Positions 29,001 through 29,369 of a stretch of 29,369 bases of DNA are shown here, piece by piece. Position numbers and translations under genes: made by a program. Source of the stretch: Priapulus caudatus. Lineage: Eukaryota > Priapulida > Priapulimorpha > Priapulimorphida > Priapulidae. The notes under the pieces were generated by a model that made no database searches, was not told where the DNA came from, and saw only the letters and a program-made list of their open reading frames with translations. The stretch is from contig NW_014577404.1 in the NCBI RefSeq assembly GCF_000485595.1, forward strand, positions 35,837 to 65,205, in the 5' to 3' direction. How positions within the stretch are numbered: the first letter of the stretch is position 1; every line of letters begins with the position of its first letter.

Positions 29001-29063
29001 TGCATCGTCTGGCCACTTGCTCCTTTTTATCACAGCTAAGATTGTGTTGATGCAGTATATAAT
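19938..29063 (-). CDS. XPO5: Exportin-5, C-terminal part (twelve exons, 5' end outside window)
   Basis: Exportin-5 is a HEAT-repeat karyopherin that binds RanGTP and carries pre-microRNA hairpins and other structured RNAs out of the nucleus. Exons in transcript order: 29063-28998, 28659-28544, 27751-27554, 26539-26403, 25539-25395, 24980-24889, 23504-23374, 23120-23016, 22223-22083, 21658-21596, 21257-21159, 20081-19938. They sum to 1437 bases with consistent phases, giving 478 residues and a stop. Conserved exportin-5 blocks include Leu-Glu-Arg-Met-Gln, Pro-Asp-Tyr-Arg-Leu-Arg-Pro, Lys-Trp-Gln-Ala-Ile-Asn-Gln-Arg, Pro-Glu-Ser-Gln-Glu, Leu-Cys-Trp-Pro-Leu-Leu-Lys-Gln, His-Gly-Gln-His and Gln-Phe-Arg-Lys-Glu-Val-His-Ile. 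The vertebrate protein is about 1200 residues, so roughly the last 40% is here. Ten introns are GT-AG; intron 25540-26402 is AT-AC. Confidence 0.96.
20082..21158 (-). other. XPO5: XPO5 last intron
   Basis: AT-rich, with no gene. The quarter next to the 5' splice site is occupied by the CTACA array. Confidence 0.85.
20902..21134. repeat. CTACA pentanucleotide array (TGTAG on the XPO5 sense strand)
   Basis: About 230 bases of CTACA units, ragged at the left and very regular from about 20970. A variant block CTACGCTATG recurs at 21046 and 21111, 65 bases (13 units) apart, indicating a higher-order duplication. The array starts only about 24 bases inside the intron after the XPO5 donor at 21158. 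Confidence 0.95.
21159..21257 (-). CDS. XPO5: XPO5 exon
   Basis: Acceptor TTTATTCAG and donor TTGGG|GTTAGT, 33 codons in phase 0. It encodes Phe-Asp-Glu-Lys-Leu-Leu and a Lys-rich helix ending Phe-Lys-Lys-Leu-Val-Ser-Asp-Ile-Ile-Gly, as in exportin-5. Confidence 0.94.
21596..21658 (-). CDS. XPO5: XPO5 exon
   Basis: Acceptor TATAGCGGCAG and donor CTACAG|GTACCG, 21 codons in phase 0. It encodes a hydrophobic helix ending Ala-Leu-Gln. Identity is modest; the call rests on splice sites, phase and position. Confidence 0.85.
21790..22075. repeat. Degenerate minisatellite in an XPO5 intron
   Basis: On the + strand, units such as CACACCCATACCCAAGT, CACATCCAGATCCAAGTCTA and CATCCCGACCCAAGTCTAAA recur about every 20-30 bases. 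The - strand stays open in one frame for about 120 codons (Gly/Cys/Asp/Leu-rich), but that frame differs from the XPO5 frame. Confidence 0.75.
22083..22223 (-). CDS. XPO5: XPO5 exon
   Basis: Acceptor TTCGTCACCAG and donor GGCATG|GTACGT, 47 codons in phase 0. It encodes Gly-Leu-Gln-Gln-His-Gly-Gln-His-Glu-Ala-Cys and Leu-Gln-Ala-Tyr-Glu, closely matching exportin-5. Confidence 0.95.
23016..23120 (-). CDS. XPO5: XPO5 exon
   Basis: Acceptor TTTCGTTGCAG and donor AAACAG|GTGAGC, 35 codons in phase 0. It ends Leu-Cys-Trp-Pro-Leu-Leu-Lys-Gln, a diagnostic exportin-5 motif. Confidence 0.96.
23374..23504 (-). CDS. XPO5: XPO5 exon (variable acidic loop)
   Basis: Acceptor GTCTCCATAG and donor ACCGAG|GTATCG (phase 0). 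It encodes a variable Cys/Lys/Asp-Pro stretch, then Ser-Asp-Leu-Gly-Leu-Leu-Ile-Ala-His. Identity to known proteins is lower here, but phase and position fit. Confidence 0.88.
23505..24888 (-). other. XPO5: XPO5 intron carrying a MITE
   Basis: About 1.4 kb with no coding exon. The central third is a DNA-transposon-like element (23814-24264). Confidence 0.85.
23814..24264. mobile_element. MITE-like element with 20-base perfect terminal inverted repeats
   Basis: ATGCTAGCCGCACACTATCC (23814-23833) is exactly inverted at 24245-24264. The outer CTAG could be a four-base target duplication instead of part of the arms. Inside, motifs of the arm (ATAGTGTGCG, GACCCGATCG) recur at about 23953, 23982, 24168 and 24207, and a 20-base tandem GGGAGGCTTAAGTTTGGC appears at about 23850-23910. 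It is GC-rich against AT-rich intron DNA. No transposase is seen. Confidence 0.85.
24889..24980 (-). CDS. XPO5: XPO5 exon
   Basis: Acceptor TTTGTTGCAG and donor ATAG|GTGCGC (phase 1). It encodes Gly-Asp-Asn-Glu-Asp-Asp, Pro-Glu-Ser-Gln-Glu-Val-Leu-Glu-Asp-Gln and Leu-Thr-Arg-Asp, an exportin-5 hallmark segment. Confidence 0.96.
25395..25539 (-). CDS. XPO5: XPO5 exon starting after an AC acceptor
   Basis: It begins GGATCTTCC directly after CTCTGTAC, with no AG anywhere near the conserved start. It encodes Arg-Ile-Phe-Leu-Lys-Pro-Phe-Val, Cys-Pro and Leu-Ser-Gly-Lys-Trp-Gln-Ala-Ile-Asn-Gln-Arg. The donor ACGAG|GTACAT is ordinary (phase 2). Confidence 0.93.
25540..26402 (-). other. XPO5: U12-type AT-AC intron of XPO5 (863 bases)
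   Basis: The donor, read on the - strand from 26402, is ATATCCTT, a perfect match to the minor-spliceosome AT-AC class. The intron ends CTCTGTAC at 25540. GACCTTGAC at 25561-25553 matches the U12 branch consensus TTCCTTRAC at seven of nine positions; its A (25554) lies 14 bases before the intron end, inside the usual 10-20 window. Splicing here gives Arg-Pro-Ile-Ile-Arg-Ile-Phe-Leu-Lys-Pro, aligning with the family without gaps and keeping phase 1. Confidence 0.92.
26403..26539 (-). CDS. XPO5: XPO5 exon ending at an AT-AC donor
   Basis: The acceptor TGGGTAG precedes 26539. The exon encodes Tyr-His-Ile-Leu-Gly-Asn-Ala-Gly and ends Pro-Asp-Tyr-Arg-Leu-Arg-Pro-Ile-Ile plus one base. No GT lies at the conserved exon end; ATATCCTT follows directly, the U12 AT-AC donor consensus. 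Confidence 0.9.
26881..27132. mobile_element. Short hAT-like MITE
   Basis: The left end is CAGGGGCGTACCCAGAC. The right end is the inverse of CAGGCGCGTAGCTACC. CAGGGGCGTAGCCAG-type ends are common in hAT MITEs of animals. The arms match imperfectly and I could not find a clear 8-base target duplication, so the copy looks old. It lies in the XPO5 intron 26540-27553. Confidence 0.55.
27363..27498. repeat. Minisatellite, 20-base unit in an alternating 40-base pattern
   Basis: Seven units of ACATCTCCTTAGTACA are followed alternately by GAT(T/G) or GACG and by CATG, so the higher-order unit is 40 bases. Units are almost identical, indicating a young array. It lies about 55 bases downstream of the XPO5 donor at 27553 (sense orientation). 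Confidence 0.93.
27554..27751 (-). CDS. XPO5: XPO5 exon
   Basis: Acceptor TTCTCTCGCAG and donor ACGG|GTGAGA (phase 2). It encodes Pro-Glu-Phe, Glu-Lys-Met-Ala-Leu-Leu-Gly and Leu-Glu-Arg-Met-Gln-Thr-Phe, matching the exportin-5 blocks in order. Confidence 0.95.
27865..27976. repeat. 112-base direct repeat, left copy
   Basis: Identical as read to 28218-28329, 353 bases away. It is followed by CA-rich microsatellite sequence (to about 28110). It lies in the XPO5 intron 27752-28543. Confidence 0.93.
27977..28110. repeat. CA-rich microsatellite with CAGAGG/CGCACG interruptions
   Basis: CA repeats with regular GAGGC, GGGTC and CGCACG interruptions. Low-complexity open frames over it are artefacts. 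Confidence 0.95.
28218..28329. repeat. 112-base direct repeat, right copy
   Basis: Second copy of 27865-27976, again running into CA-rich sequence (to about 28430), so a unit of unique DNA plus microsatellite was duplicated in tandem and the microsatellites then diverged. Confidence 0.93.
28544..28659 (-). CDS. XPO5: XPO5 exon
   Basis: Acceptor ATCTCACAG and donor TCAG|GTACGG (phase 2). It encodes Glu-Ala-Lys-Ala-Gly-Ala-Phe-Val-Ile-Gly and Pro-Ile-Leu-Arg-Asn-Pro, conserved in exportin-5. Confidence 0.95.
28998..29063 (-). CDS. XPO5: XPO5 exon (first in window)
   Basis: Acceptor TATTTCCAG and donor GAG|GTATTT, 22 codons in phase 0. It encodes Cys-Ile-Asn-Thr-Ile-Leu-Ala-Val-Ile-Lys-Arg, matching the exportin-5 block before Trp-Pro. 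Confidence 0.93.
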
Positions 29064-29369
29064 CTGGAAATACAGCACGTAACGTACATCGTGACAGCAG
29101 TTAAAATACAAGTGTGCATTTACAATAAATACACGAGAATCAGACCTACATCTACCAACAAGACTGCTGACACAAGCAGCCAAACAACTAATGGAGATAA
29201 TAATCTGCCACTCAAATGTTCCTGTGCATCACGTGATAAGAGCACATGCACTCACATCAAAACAAGTTTTAACATTAGTCTTAACATTGACATTTTCTCA
29301 TAGACCATAACTCTATACACTGGGTATGAGAAACTGACCACATTTCCATCAACAGCCTACAAGAAAATA
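29064..29369 (-). other. XPO5: Partial XPO5 intron at the window edge
   Basis: No convincing upstream exon is visible. An acceptor-like TTTTCTTGTAG lies at the very edge (29357), but the sequence after it has no recognisable exportin-5 block and no good donor. Confidence 0.65.

Noticed and set aside
29300-29356. A possible further XPO5 exon after TTTTCTTGTAG at the right edge (- strand)
   Set aside because: The following frame shows no recognisable exportin-5 sequence and no good donor, and the known exon at 29063 needs no partner within the window.

Overview
This is animal nuclear DNA, almost certainly from an invertebrate. It has small coding exons split by introns of a few hundred to a few thousand bases, dense microsatellites, MITE-like elements and an assembly gap (ten Ns at 15595-15604). 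Two protein genes can be assembled exon by exon in consistent reading phase, and they point tail to tail. The species cannot be named from the sequence. A cuticlin-like ZP protein suits an ecdysozoan-type invertebrate. The minor-spliceosome intron described below argues against lineages that lost U12 splicing, such as Caenorhabditis.

Gene 1 (+ strand, coding 3801-13463, ten exons, 593 residues) is a secreted, membrane-anchored zona pellucida (ZP) domain protein. A 13-codon exon supplies most of the signal peptide. It is followed by a Gln/Arg-Gly-rich N-terminal region, ZP-N (Cys 137, 171, 190, 232), a long acidic/His linker, ZP-C (Cys 374, 393, 442, 447, 451, 456), a dibasic cleavage-like site (Lys473-Arg474), a tail and a C-terminal transmembrane helix. 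A TATA box and a possible noncoding leader exon lie about 2.3-2.5 kb upstream.

From about 12864 to 15594 (last ZP exon plus 3' sequence) the sequence recurs at 15605-18096, on the other side of the gap. The copies are nearly identical apart from a few substitutions and one 226-bp indel. The most likely reading is two unmerged alleles at a contig join, not a true tandem duplication.

Gene 2 (- strand, 29063 down to 19938, twelve exons, 478 residues, 5' part outside the window) is the C-terminal part of exportin-5 (XPO5), the RanGTP-dependent exporter of pre-microRNA hairpins. Eleven introns lie in the window. Ten are GT-AG. One (25540-26402) is an AT-AC intron with a perfect U12-type donor and a good U12 branch site, and splicing it there restores the conserved protein exactly. 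This is the strongest finding.

The rest is introns and intergenic DNA. It holds three non-autonomous DNA-transposon-like elements (8308-8784, 23814-24264, 26881-27132), several minisatellites (13650-13970, 19459-19712, 20902-21134, 21790-22075, 27363-27498), compound trinucleotide arrays (9761-10032, 12566-12800) and a degenerate telomere-like stretch (10633-10735). No rRNA, tRNA, CRISPR array or prokaryotic-type operon was seen.
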